This document shows positions 34,241-46,588 of a stretch of DNA of 64,000 nt, piece by piece; position 1 is the first letter of the stretch; each line of letters opens with the position of its first letter. The notes below the pieces were generated by a model. It saw only the letters and a list, made by a program, of their open reading frames with translations. It was not told where the DNA came from and made no database searches. Position numbers and translations under genes: made by a program. Origin of the DNA: Gonocerus acuteangulatus (lineage: Eukaryota > Arthropoda > Insecta > Hemiptera > Coreidae); assembly GCA_946811695.1 (NCBI GenBank), contig OX328123.1, positions 121,857,118 to 121,921,117 of the forward strand. The letters are read 5' to 3'.

Positions 34241-35434
34241 TGTATTAAGGTATGATGAAAAAATATATTATTTATTTGTATAAAATACTGTAAAAATTAT
34301 TATATAATTTATTTATAATAATAATAGTTACCTAATAAAACTTTTAAATAAAAAGAAAGTCTGACTCTTCTCCTTCAGAATCATTACTTTCGATATTTGT
34401 AGTGTTTGTGAGGTCATCCTGCTGTCTCTCATGTGAAAATACTAATTATTGGTATTGAAAAAATGATGAAACATTAATAAAGCAAAGAAAATGAATAATT
34501 TTAATATCTTCAGTGAATTACTGATCTCGAACAATCATTTCAACTACTGGAGGTAATTGTTTGCCATTAGATGTTAAAATTTGGATGAATATGGGAACGT
34601 GAAAAAACCAAACTATTTAGATAATAATAACTTATTTTTAACACAAGGCGAAACACTGTGCCAAGCGTTGCCTGATTTTCACGCATTCACAGGCAAACAT
34701 TTTTTATGTGCTGTGTATTTTATACAAATAAATGATATATTTTTTCATCTTACCTTAATGCAAATACATAATATATTTTAACGTTGATAATAAAAATATT
34801 CATTTACAATCAATATATTCAGAAGTTGTAATCAATATAAGCATGCTTTCGCTATTAAATAGTCAAAAACTATATTAAGATTCCTGAAATTTTGTTAGTA
34901 GGTAGTATTCGTAATAAGATTGACAAAACAAATTGTCAGCTGCTTATATGTGGGTGGAAATGTTGTCAGTGTTGGCGGTATAAAGCGGAGCGCGCGCCAT
35001 ACGCTCAGCGCTTATACCCCCCCAGCTGACAAGTTTTCCACCAATATATGAGCAGCTGACAATGTCTTTCGTTAATCTCACTACAAATACTAGTAACCAC
35101 CAAAATTTCAGCAATCTTAAAATCGTTTCAGAATTTCGTATTTTTGCCAAGTTTAGACCCCCAGCTGACAAGTAGTCCACCGCTGGCCGGCCAGCTGACA
35201 AGTGCCAATGATTATTGTATAATATAAGGTGTCTCTCCAAGAAATTTCATGAATCTTAAAATCGTTTCACATTTTCATATTTTTCCGAAGTTTGCAACGC
35301 CCCCGCAGCCAAACCCACCGCTACCTAGCCAGCTGACAAGTGGCACTGTTCTAGTTAAGACTTGTACAATCAATAGTGAAAAAATGAAGAATCTTAAAAA
35401 TCGTTGCATAAAATGTCACGGGCCGACGGACTAA

Positions 35435-36189
35435 AAGGAAAATGTTCCACACGTATGAAATTATTTTAAACTTAGATATTTTGTTTACATTGAGGCATTC
35501 AGGAAAAAAATTATTGATAGACATGAAAAGTTTTGGGATCTTGGTACATTATCTAAAATATATCGAAAAGGGTTAGAAAATCGTGGTCAGTGGAAGGAGA
35601 CCGTTCGTAAGCTTACTAACATCCCCACAATAAAGGTTCTGAAACAATTTATGAACGGGCGATGTCAATCGGAGAAATGAGTGTTTAAAACTTGGAAAGT
35701 GTTAGTTTTGTTCTTTTGAACGAGGTTCTGTCTGTCTCATTTTAAATGGTTGTTTCTGGTTTAAATTGATTTTAACAGGAAAACAATTGGTGACATTGGT
35801 AAAGTGTTTTCAAGAGCGAACGTTGAGAAAGAGGATGGAGTAATTTTCGCTTAGGATGCTATCAGTTGTCTGTTGTGGCGCTTAGAATTTAATATTACTT
35901 TTCTTTGAGATTTTCTTTTATATTTTTCACGAAAGATCAAAACCTACTTATAACAGCTTCTATTCCTTTACTGACAGACTGTAATTTGAGACAAGACTTG
36001 GAAATCCCACGAGACATGAACGAACTACTCCGTAATAGCAGTCACCATATCAAAACTATACTTACCTTTCTTAAAGAGAACAATAGTTTTAACAAAATTT
36101 AACAAACCCCAGACCAAACTTCCAAAATAGTTAACATGTGAGTGTAATATGTATTACAACAACAACTTAATTTTCTTAATTATATTTCA
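35435..36189. other. Sequence with dispersed-repeat fragment
   Basis: TGTCAATCGGAGAAATGAGTG near 35662 matches one end of the insert at 7413-7812. The open frame at 35905-36102 has no recognised similarity. Confidence 0.45.
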
Positions 36190-36738
36190 TCCGGTCTTTG
36201 ATTGTCTAGACGACCCACAGTGTGTTTTTAACATCGTCGTTGAAAGTTTTTTTTTTTAAATAAACATCATGACGTGATATATTCATTTATTCATCATTAT
36301 TTTACATAGGATCCTTCCTGTGTAACTATGATTGTACATGGGGCTATTGTTCTTATGTATAGTCATATTATGCATAGAACCTATATTGTAAATAGAAACT
36401 GATGCGATTATGTATAGTCATATTGTACATAGGAACTATTTTCTAAGTTTCCTTTATAATTATAAGTTTTTCTTAAAAATGCATTGTTTATTACAAGTTA
36501 ATTTTACTTTTAGCTGTATGCTACTCACAAACCTAATTGTATAATTAGATTGATACACACAATAATGTAATTGGATTTATAATTATGTAAAATGTTAATT
36601 ATTAAGAATTTATAATTATTATATAAGATGTTAATTACTATGGATTTATAATTATTATGTATTTTCATTTTATATGTGTATCTGGGCGAAACGCTGTCAA
36701 TGCGGAGTGCTCATAAATAAATTATAAAAAAAAAAATA
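36190..36738 (+). mobile_element. Probable non-LTR retrotransposon 3' end
   Basis: AT-rich sequence with internal short repeats (TATGTATAGTCATATT twice) ends CGAAACGCTGTCAATGCGG, GTGCTCATAAATAAATT and an A-run. That resembles a LINE 3' UTR with AATAAA signal and poly-A. No coding part remains. Confidence 0.4.
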
Positions 36739-37257
36739 TATATATTCCTTTACTAATGGCGCAAGGAATATGGACGGAAACGCGCTTACATGACGCTTGT
36801 TCGACTTTTTTAAACCCCTAGAGTGGAAATCAGTCAATTAAGATAAAATGGACACAGATTAAAACACTCTAGTAGAATTTCAAGGTGCGATCACGTTGTT
36901 TGGATGCTCAAGGAATTATCCAGCAAGAAATTGCAAATGACACGGCGATTACCATGCTCAATAAGCAGATCCTTTTTTTAAAGACCGGATTTTATTTGTA
37001 TTGCTTCATGTCACATCCAGTGGAGTTTTTCTTTTTTGAGCATTACTCACTCGCCTTGTTTTTTGGTTTGGGAAGTATATGGCTGAAAATATGAGCCATT
37101 AAATTTCTTAGACCAATATTTCTTTCAGTATGAATTAGTTTCCGTTCGATTAAGAAATGAGGCGTTGCGGATACGAAGGGCGAACTCAACAAAAGTTAGT
37201 TTTCAGGACAGAGAGCAGACGGGAGGAAACACAGTAATATCTTCCAGATTACACCAA

Positions 37258-37615
37258 CAGTCCAGGCAACGAATGCTTGAAAACAGCTATAGGTCGAAAT
37301 TTTTGGAACACAATTGACATTTGACAACATTGTTTAGGCTGTATAGAAGGTGAACATATCAAAAGTCCTCACCCGAAGCCTTTGTGCCGGGGGGGGGGGG
37401 GGAGGGGAGGGTTTAGAAGGTCCCATTTTTCGGGTTTTCACTTATATATCGGAAACCCTTCGCCCTAGCTACATGACTATTCTATAACAAATTAAAGCTG
37501 ATTAAATTTCCTACAAGTCCTATTCTATAATTATTTTCGAGATATCTTTAGTTTTGGAAATATCCGCTCTTGAAAGTCTGTCATTTTGGGGAAAATCACT
37601 TTTGCCGCATATTTT
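37258..37615 (+). mobile_element. Single partial module of the nested foldback family
   Basis: Begins CAGTCCAGGCAACGAA, like the 18622 terminus. It continues with GGAACACAATT, the G-run (37389-37412), GTTTTCACTTATAT and ATATCCGCTCTTGAAAGTC, collinear with 18622-18960, then breaks off near 37615. Confidence 0.8.
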
Positions 37616-37989
37616 AATTTAATGGCTCATTTTAAAGAAATTTAATGGCTCATAACACGCTAAAATTACGCAGTTCATGCGAGTCGGACATTTTAATCCT
37701 TCATCTTGACTATAAGTACAGGAATAATTAAAAGCCCTATCACGTTTAAAATTTGTCCTTCAATCTGGTAAGACTTTTCAAATATTCACTTTTAAAGTAA
37801 CATAGTAATAGTTAAACAATTTATTCTAAATTTAAATTAGTATTCTCTCGCAAATGATAGCGTCCAAAGCCTGGCTATGAGCAAGTCTCTTCTAAATTGC
37901 ATTGTCTTTTACATATAAATATATACAAGAGCAATGAAATTTGTAAATTCAGGACCTTGGAAGAATAAGGGCGAATCACGAATTCCGGA

Positions 37990-38110
37990 TGTTGGAGGAA
38001 AAAAATCAGTCCCATAACAGGGCACGAGGGCCCTGAGGGGCAGATACTGTAGAGGTATCTGATTCATGACCATACGGCAGACTAGGGAGATAGTATGGTC
38101 AGTACTATGC
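37990..38110 (-). mobile_element. SINE tail fragment
   Basis: CAGGGCACGAGGGCCCTGAG, GGGCAGATACTGTAGAGG and the following bases match the 3' half of the SINE at 14157-14474. Confidence 0.7.
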
Positions 38111-38295
38111 TCCGAGTACGTTTTTAAGTTTTATAAGGTTTTTTAAGCGGAAGAATTAAAAATGAATGTTTGGTAAAAAAAAAAAACCTTATGATAATGC
38201 AATTATAACGTATTAATAAAGTTGGAATTTATTAGTTCAGCAATTAAAGTTTTTATTTTCAAAATTCCTCCACAAACGAAAAAGTTGAAGAATAA

Positions 38296-38741
38296 GGCCC
38301 GGTGCACACAGAAGAAACTGGTTTCATGAAACCTATTTTATTAAAGCGTGCACACAGAATAAACTGATTTTCATCAGTTCGTGATTGTTTCAAACGACGA
38401 TGCACTTGTGTTGTGGCGGCGGCTAAGAAATAAAAATAAAAACCGCAAGTACTAGGTTCACCCGATGACTAGGGATTGGCAACACAGCTGTTTTGTTGAA
38501 GCTCGAGAACTAAAACAGAGATCCTGATAAATTTATTAAGGATTTTTTTAGGATGTCGAGGCCAGTTTTTGACGTGAGACTGAAGCAATAAGAAACCTAT
38601 TTAAAGAGTTTCATGAAACCCGGTTTCATCAAATCATTTTCATGAAACTCTGTGTGCACCAACCTAACCTATGGTTTTCCATCTATCGATTTCATGAAAC
38701 TAAAGTTTCATGAAGCCAGTTTCTTCAGTGTGCACCGGGCC
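38296..38741. mobile_element. PIF/Harbinger-type MITE, 446 bp
   Basis: Ends are GGCCCGGTGCACAC and GTGTGCACCGGGCC, flanked by TAA on both sides (38293-38295 and 38742-38744). A 3-bp TWA target duplication is the hallmark of PIF/Harbinger elements. The palindrome GTTTCATGAAAC, or a one- or two-base variant, occurs about five times near the ends. No coding capacity. Confidence 0.8.
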
Positions 38742-39647
38742 TAAGAGGGTGGGGAACTATTCTGCCCCAAGCATTAGCAAATATCCCCACGGAAAGTCCT
38801 TGGTAAAGAAACGCATGTTGTGTAGATCCTGCTTGCTACCCCTTCGACGACGAAGAGAGGGAAAGTGGAAAATTGGGACAACCCGTGGCTTCAAGGCAGT
38901 ATTAAATTGGTCTCGGGTCACATTGACCCACTTCTTACCAAGAGTAGTCAGAAAGGAACGCATGCATAGTTTATACTCATCCGATATTGTGATTCTATCT
39001 TGAATTCAGAGTACGTTTTGATTTCTACAAGCACCTTCAATGATATAGCATTTGATGATTTTCACTAACCACTAGTACCTGCAGGTGAAGACGTCACAGT
39101 CCTCGGTGAGAGAGCGCCCCCCACAGGTATGACAGCAGTATATTTGCTGGCAGACCTAACCCCTTGGATTATTTACCGCCTAAAGTATTTTAAGCATATT
39201 TTCTACTATGGGGTGGAAACCCGCGGCAACCCAATGTCGCGACAGGCAGTGTTGATGATGAGGAATGTCGACGCTTAATAACCTAACACCAACAAAACAA
39301 ATGGACCTTGTTTACGATTTACTATCATCATCTTAAACATTTATCGGAGAAATACTTTGTCTTAAAAAAAAAGTCAAGTATATTTACCGACAGAATACCA
39401 CCAAGATTGGCATGAAAACATTTTTACCCGCAGCTACAAACAGAGAGAGCAAAGAGTGCAAAATCGTTGTACCCTATAACTTTACGCGTTCACTTCGCTC
39501 TTTGCCCTCTGTCAGCTCAACTCTGTAAGCACCCTAAAGGAGCAAATGAGGAAAGAAAAATGAGAATTGCTTCCTGTAAACGTCTTGAGATGAACACCCG
39601 TTGTCCTATTCCAAATGGACAACCATTAGTTTAGGTATTTTCAGTTT

Positions 39648-39648
<1 letters not shown>
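38742..39648. other. Sequence with two overlapping open frames of unknown nature
   Basis: 38757-39003 is open on both strands and richer in GC than its surroundings (for example KKRMLCRSCLLPLRRRREGK on plus). It could be a decayed transposase or chance. Nothing else seen to 39648. Confidence 0.3.

Positions 39649-39721
<73 letters not shown>
39649..39721. repeat. (TA)n microsatellite
   Basis: About 72 bp of TA. Confidence 0.95.
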
Positions 39722-39725
<4 letters not shown>

Positions 39726-40482
39726 CCACTTCGTGCTCTATCATTTACAAAAAGTGACCGATTTTGATGAAATTTGGCTTACAAATACCTTTTTTAAAAC
39801 CAAAGTTCAACTAGCACAATTCACCCATCATGAAAACATGTTTCCATAAAGGAAAGATGGAAGATAAATGTGATGTTTGCTGGAAAGGCTTTGAGATGCA
39901 GATAGAGTTCTCCATTATTCAATCTCCACGCTTTCCTATTATTCATCGACAACCATTAGCTCTGATATTTCCCTATTTCCACTTTCGCTTTACCTCTTTT
40001 TGTAATTCTGATGGGATAGTTTCAGTCAGTTCGTTTTCCTTACATAATGGTGTCTATTTGCTTGGATTATTCTGTTTGTTTGTTTTTTTTTTGTTTTTTT
40101 TTAGGCAAATCAACATGTTTCACTCCTCTCTTCTTGAAGATTCATTTATTCATCCTGGGATAAATAGGGTTTCGGAGCAAGAAAACAAAGACGTAATAAA
40201 AAAAGAGATTTTAGATTTTTTCATTTTTTTTCCTGACATGAAAAAAATCTGATTAAATGAGACATTTTATCCAGAAGAGACACTATAACAGTTCTTACAT
40301 CAAACTATGAAATAAACCACATAAATTCACATATAAGAATGTCAAACCAAGGAAAGAGTAGTTATTTAGACTAAAATGGGCCAACTGGTTTCTATTTCTA
40401 AATACTTATGAGATTATGATTAAGATGACAATATTCAAAAGTTTTTTAATGACTCAAACACCATGTTAATATCAATCAAAGT

Positions 40483-40483
<1 letters not shown>
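39722..40483. other. Sequence with nothing recognised
   Basis: An open frame at 39830-40252 (140 codons, plus) is Phe-rich through T-runs and has no recognised similarity; I do not call it a gene. Confidence 0.4.

Positions 40484-40524
<41 letters not shown>
40484..40524. repeat. (TA)n microsatellite
   Basis: About 40 bp of TA followed by CACACGTATATG. Confidence 0.95.
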
Positions 40525-40527
<3 letters not shown>

Positions 40528-40994
40528 GTATATGCATATCTATTTTTTATATAATATTAGTAACATAAGTACATATATACTTTTCATCAGGACAATAATC
40601 CGAAAGAAACAACGTGGGAATCAAATGGTTGCTGTGTAATACTCCAAAATGGATGGACACCCCACTATGTTTGGACCTGAACCCAATGGGAAAAAAAAGT
40701 GTGCATGTCAAGTCAGAAATATAAATCAATTAAAAAGTGTGATTCAAGAAGAATAGCACGCCATTTCTCCTGATACTACTCATAATTTAGTGAAATCAAT
40801 GCTGAGAAGACTTTTATCCATTGCAAAACATACAATTGGCCCTACAAAATATTAATTTAAACTTTCTTTGGAAAAAAACATAACATAAAATTACTCATCT
40901 AATGTAAAAAGTTACAAAATCTATAAGTGTTCCAATGCTTTTTACTCATATAATATTGCATTTAATTGTTTATAATGTAAATTAATTACGTAAT

Positions 40995-41150
40995 TTCGTG
41001 GGCTCAATTCTTACTATGCATTTTCTTTTGAAAAAAGAAAAGGCATCACCCCTATCCTGGCTAGAAAAGGGGGTAAGCTATAGATAACCCGTCCTAAAAT
41101 TCTTAGTTAATAATAAATGGAGGTTAAAATTATAATAAATAATAATTAGG
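40995..41150 (+). mobile_element. tRNA-derived SINE, 5'-truncated
   Basis: Starts near CGTGGGCTCAATTC (decayed B box) and continues with AAAAGGCATCACCCCTATCC, AAAAGGGGGTAAGC and CCTAAAATTCTTAGTTAATA, collinear with 2390-2510. Confidence 0.75.
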
Positions 41151-41677
41151 TAATTGCTTTGTTTATTGTTGATTTTCAATGAATATTTAAATATTTAGTT
41201 GATAACATTGTTATTGATGCCTTCTATTTACCTAAACTAACTTTATTTTAGTCGGGATTGCTGAAAAAGTAAAATACTTATAGGTGCTCCAATACATTTT
41301 ACACCTGTATATAACTGTTAGGTACTGTATATTTATTTATAAATAGTAATAAGCAATTTATATCATAATATTTATTTAATTTTTAAACATCAATTTTTCT
41401 TAATTATGTACAATTATTTAATTGATATGTCAATTCGCATGTTATTGCTTTCCATGTCTACATTGATTTATGTTCGTTATTTTCTTGTTTCTGAATGCAT
41501 TTTAATTATAGTTAAAATATTAGCCTATCATAGAGCAAAATGTCGGTTAAACGATGCTCTAAATACATAAATTAATAAACAAATTATTGTTAGTGTATAA
41601 ACAAAACCATTTGTTGGGCCATCATCTTAGAGAGCTCTTCTAAATTCCGAATTCAAACATGGATCTTATATAGAAAA

Positions 41678-42102
41678 CTAGCCGTTAGCCGGCGTGCCAT
41701 GCTACACCTGCTTTCTGTATATAGAAAAGCCTAAATAAATTAGAAACCAAATAAGTATTATTAAAATCTAATAACACGAATCTGTAACTGTTATGAACCC
41801 TTGGCCTCCCAACTGTGAGTTCTAGACGACTTTGACCTAACCTATAACACCCCCCCGTATCAAGACATACATGTATACCAAGTTTTGTAAAAATTGGTCT
41901 AACGGTGTGGATTTGTATAAGGGACAAACATACAGACAGACAGCTGGTAGATTTTTTTGACCTAGCCTACGGCACTCCCCAGATTATGATCTACCTGTGT
42001 ACCGAGTTTAGTCAAAATCGGACGAAAGGCGTGGATTTGTATAAGGAACAAACATACAGACAGACAGCTAACAGCTTTAAAACGTTCATATATCCACAAT
42101 GA
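41678..42102 (-). mobile_element. Short non-autonomous Helitron
   Basis: The minus strand starts TCATTGTGGATATATG (5' TC after A) and ends GGCTAACGGCTAG (3' CTAG). A hairpin TAGC-AT-GGC-AC-GCC-G-GCTA lies near the 3' end. The interior duplicates a segment: GGACAAACATACAGACAGAC and GAACAAACATACAGACAGAC are about 120 bp apart. Related to 45404-45837 and 28060-28378. Confidence 0.75.
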
Positions 42103-42517
42103 TATAAGTCAATATGTTAAGGGATAATAATTAATTTTGGACAAGTGTTACAAGGCCTGACCTTTGAGGAAGGTTAAATCGATGTTTCAGGAATTCAAAA
42201 GTTTAAAACTTCATTGAATCATTACTATTCGCCTAAATATTGTAAATTAAACATGTAGATTTATACAATAATATATTGATTTGCAAATTAAACCCGTTGA
42301 GTTGGTCTGTTATTTATGGGCGGTTTTACATCACTAAAGAACCGCTTGAGTTTAAAGGTTACTTGGTTGCTTCTTAGAAGGCTTCGCTTAAAGTCCACGG
42401 TTTAAGGGAAATCTTAAGAAACTAGAAACAGTACAATTTCTAATAATCTAAATATTATAGAACGATCCATTTTTATATTATTGAGAAGATATGGTCGACC
42501 GTTCAGAAGTAGGAGGC

Positions 42518-42807
42518 GTTGATCGTCGGGGTTTCGGTCAATGTTCTTATTTAATAAAACACATTTTATGGTTAAAATGTATATTTATTACTGCCAACGT
42601 TTCGGCTTGCTATACAAGCCATCTTCAGGGCTGTAAAAACATATATGGTATAACAATGAAAAAAAAAGGATAGATAACATAAGTACATAAGTCTCTACTT
42701 GAAACGGGACAGTTCTCAATCTTCTCGATAGGTATGTTACTACGCCACTTGTTCTGTATTCTCTTGTATACCATACACATGTATATTTATTTAGATTTAT
42801 ATTATTA

Positions 42808-42874
<67 letters not shown>

Positions 42875-43074
42875 TATATATATTCACTCATATATGTACT
42901 CATATTTTTGTTAATTTATCCATCCTTTTTTGTCATTGTTATACCATATATGTTTTTGCAGCCCTGAAGATGGCTTATATAGGAAGCCGAAACGTTGGCA
43001 GTAATAAATATACATTTTAACCATAAAATGTGTTTTATTAAATAAGAACATTGACCGAAACCCCGACGATCAAC
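42518..43074. mobile_element. Inverted pair of Penelope-like termini
   Basis: Arms of about 140 bp (from GTTGATCGTCGGGG at 42518, and to CCCCGACGATCAAC at 43074) are inverted copies around a (TA)n run. The right arm carries CTGAAGATGGCTTATATAGG then AAGCCGAAACGTTGGC: a hammerhead-like core with a GGCTT/AAGCC stem. The left arm carries the same inverted. Penelope-like elements are known to have terminal repeats bearing hammerhead motifs and to form inverted arrangements. Confidence 0.65.
42808..42871. repeat. (TA)n microsatellite
   Basis: TA run at the centre of the inverted Penelope-like pair. Confidence 0.95.
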
Positions 43075-45325
43075 ATTTTTATATTAGGTTGGTATTAGGT
43101 GGTGTATATAAATCACAATTTATTATTTTAATTAATGATATTTTAAATTTCATTGCTGTAGAAAGAATCTGTTTAGGATTTAACTTTTTCTCTAGTAAAT
43201 ATTTTGTAAGACAGGAAATAAGTGAAAATTCCCGGGGGAATTCTCAGGGATTAAGCAGGGTGCGGCAAAAGCACACAAATAAATTCAATAATTTTTTCTT
43301 GCGTTGTTCGAGTAAGTGGTCTAGCTTTATCATAATAGAACAATACTTCTTGATGTTTACCGAGCGGTTTTTAACTCATGGGACGAATTTAGATTTACTA
43401 GCAATTGCAATTTAAATTCTATGTGACGAAATCAAATTTTAAAATTCTAAAATGCAATACAAAATGTTATTCATACTAAATATCTAAAAAAAGGGAATAA
43501 AATATAAATACATAATATACTCCTGTAATACGAAAGTGTGAATTGATGAGAGCAAGACGGATACTGGATGTGAAATTGTTGTTTTGGGTAGGAAGGTGTA
43601 GGCCAGACAAAAATAGTTTTAAGTCAGGCTGAGCAAGTTGCTATTTGGAAGGTTTTTGGGATATATTAAGGGAACTGGTATTTCTTAAAGTACACATGAA
43701 AGTTGCATTTACACAAATTATTAGGTTACAATGGCCAGGCTTAAAAATGTTGACATCCATTTCGTATAGAGTGAAACAATTTGACAGAATCTTAACAAAT
43801 TTACTTTAAAGAGTATGGATATAAAGTTTAAATGTATTGGAGATAACAAAGATGGTTTTAGGAAGAATAAAACTGAAGAAAAATCAAATATGTAGTTAAC
43901 ACTTCTAATGCGTGAAACACATTGGAGAATAAAATGATGATAACAAAATGTTTACAAAAAAGTCCAATATAAAACGCTGACATGACTACTAGACGACCAA
44001 AAGAAACAAAAAGTTGTAAAAGCAGTTTTAAAGTCATTGACTGAACTACATGTAAATGTGACTCTTGATCTTAACAGACAACTGTATGCAGTTAAGAATA
44101 TTATTTACAAAAATGATTTAAAAGAACAAAACAAAAAATAAAAACAGGCCATTTTCTCAAATGAAAAAAGAGGGAATTTCTCATAAAATATTTTGATGAA
44201 TTTGATATGTATTGTTACAATAGTCATTGAATTATACACTGTAATTCGTTTTATTTTCGTGTAATTATATTCCGTTTGGTTATTATATTGATCTAGATTA
44301 ATCTTGGATTTATTTTCTGAGAAATTTACATTTTTACTAATTCAATTACTATTTCATTAGTCATACTTTTTTTGATAACTTTATATTTACTTTAAAAGAA
44401 AGTTAGCAACATACATTATATATATTTTGCAATTTTCAACTCACTATCGTATTACCTATTATTGATTTAATGCCAAATAAATTCTTAAAATACATATAAA
44501 CATTAGTGAAATGGAGCAAGTATTATACATTTACACACATTTAAGGATTACTGTTGATGACTCGAAAAAAATATTGAGCCTTAAAATCATTAAGAATAAA
44601 TCAAATTTTATTCAAGAATTTTAAATGAAAGGTCACCTGTCATTTTCGATCAGAGAAATTCATTATCAACTTTTAAAGCAACACACATAATATTTTATTG
44701 AAAATCCTATGTCATCAAGAAATTATTAATTGCGAAGAATACTCTCTGATTTATTAAAAGGCTCCGACTGAGTCATCTAAGCACGTTCCTTGTTGTGATA
44801 ATATTCACTCATAATATTTTGCTTTCAATGGAACGAAAGCACAATGTCGCAAAACTCAACAGCCTTTTTTTTTTTTTTTTAATGAGGTGGTCTTATGGGA
44901 GACTATTTCTATTTGTGAAGATGGATGTTATAATCAAAGATCATTTAAAAAAAGTTTTTTTTTTTCATTTGCTTATTAAGAAGAAAAATTAACAACCTGT
45001 TCTTAATACCAGATACAAATTCTGTATATCTCTTAGAAGACTTAACTCAGTGTGTTTATCGTACAAAATACGAAACACAATAAATAAATAAATAAATTCT
45101 GTATAATTATTATTCAGTCGAATTAATTAGTTAGCGCAAATTTTTATATAATGAAAATTAAAGTTAAAATTAAAAAAAAAGTTGATAAACATTTAACAAA
45201 ATACCGGATATATAAGCATAAGAATATACTACAGAAATAAGAATTTACTACGGAGATTGAATGATTGAAATATATTACAAAAAGTAAAAATATACTACAA
45301 AAGCAAAAACATATTACAAAGACTT

Positions 45326-45328
<3 letters not shown>
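43075..45328. other. Sequence with nothing recognised
   Basis: About 2.25 kb, very AT-rich, without recognised coding or repeat features. Short TAAA tandem (AATAAATAAATAAATAAA) near 45080. Confidence 0.5.

Positions 45329-45402
<74 letters not shown>
45329..45402. repeat. (TA)n microsatellite
   Basis: About 72 bp of TA directly abutting a Helitron 5' end. Confidence 0.95.
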
Positions 45403-45403
<1 letters not shown>

Positions 45404-45404
<1 letters not shown>

Positions 45405-45837
45405 CACGTGTCTGTCTGTTTTTCTGTTTATTTATTTGTTTGTTTGTTCCTTATACAAATCTACACCATTTGACCGATATTGACCAAACTTGGCACACAG
45501 GTAGGTCTTGATACGAGAAATCTCCTAGGCTAGGTCAAAATAGTCAATTTCAAAATTTGGTCAAAAGGTCAAAAGTTTTGTTCAAGAAAAATTGGCTACA
45601 CTGAACCATTCAGATTGTGACGGGCGCTTTGAATCGACTACTACTGGCCTCTGTCGGCTGTTAGATGAAGTGCTGTTGTGCTGGCCTCTGCCGGTATCAT
45701 TATGAACTAAAACAAATTCACGTCGTTTGACCGATTTTCGTAACTGGGTATAGACAAGTAGGTATCAAGTAGATCTTGATACGGGGAGAGTCATAGACAG
45801 AAAGTAGATGTAGCATGGCACACTGGGTAACAGCTAG
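45404..45837 (+). mobile_element. Short non-autonomous Helitron, 434 bp
   Basis: Starts TCACGTGTCTGTCTG after A and ends GGGTAACAGCTAG before T, with a partly decayed hairpin region upstream (TAGCATGGCACACTGGGTAA). Inserted at the edge of a TA microsatellite without target duplication. Contains the TTGACCGATATTGACCAAAC and AGGTCTTGATACG blocks of this family. Confidence 0.8.
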
Positions 45838-45965
45838 TATCTTATAACGATGTAGATATAACACACGTTATTATTGCCATATATTGATTGATATGATCTT
45901 ATATTGAACCGTCTTTATAGGAAAACATTTCGAATGGTCCTTCTACATAACAGGATTTATAAACC

Positions 45966-46559
45966 GTTTTCGGGATGGTTACCAAAATACATGGATAGTC
46001 ACAACTGTTAATGCCTTCATATATCTTCTTTAATAATTTCACTCTAAATGACCTAAATCAAAACTTGACACAAAAGACAATATACAAGATCATACTAAAA
46101 CCGATATGGATATACGGTATAGAACTATGGCGATCAGCTAAGCCATCAAATATAAACATTATCCAACATTTCCAATCCAAAGTCCTTCGTAAAATCCTCA
46201 ACGCTCCTTTCTACGTCTCAAACTTCACTATCCACCAAGACACTGATATACCCTTTGTTCATGATTTAGCCAAATCCCGATTCCTGAATTTCTTCTCTAA
46301 AGTCCCAGCCCACCCCAATCCTCATGGCAGATCCCTCTCTAACGTAATACAAGAAACAGTGCAAATATTGTTAATAGTGTATATAGTTCAATCAAGTTAG
46401 CATTAAAATAAGATAAGACCAGAACTGTCAATGGGAGTAGCAGTAATGTCCGCCTTCTCCCCCCCCCATCTCATACAGTGTGTAGCCATTTTTTGAACAA
46501 ATTTACCTATTGTACATTTTTGTACAGATTGTAAATTATCAATAAAAGAAAAAAAAAAA
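45966..46559 (+). pseudogene. Jockey-like non-LTR retrotransposon, 3' fragment with poly-A
   Basis: 46011-46398 encodes the C-terminal tail after the reverse transcriptase: QKTIYKIILKPIWIYGIELW, then NIIQHFQSKVLRKILNAPFY, then HDLAKSRFLNFFSKVPAHPN. This Y..ILKPIW.YG..LW...Q..QSK.LR.I.NAP.YV pattern is characteristic of Jockey-clade ORF2 ends. The element then runs to AATAAAAG plus an A-run (46539-46559). It is 5'-truncated, as LINE copies usually are. Confidence 0.85.
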
Positions 46560-46588
46560 CACTTTCCCAAACGCTGCCTAAAGTTATA

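Larger units (their letters stand above)
32213..35434. mobile_element. Element with about 720-bp terminal inverted repeats
   Basis: The left arm starts AGTCCGTCGGCCCGTG (32213) and the right arm ends CACGGGCCGACGGACT (35434). Arms of about 720 bp (to about 32930 and from about 34715) match nearly throughout. Each arm repeats a module containing TGTCAGCTG (often CTTGTCAGCTGG) and GATTTTAAGATT.CTGAAATT about every 100 bp. The centre (about 1.8 kb) has a decayed coding remnant, an internal direct duplication and nested repeat sequence. Outermost bases could also be read as TA target plus GTCCGTCGG. Superfamily not determined. Confidence 0.8.

Noticed and set aside
39830..40252. 140-codon plus-strand open frame
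   Set aside because: Phe-rich because of T-runs, no similarity recognised, no splice or start context.
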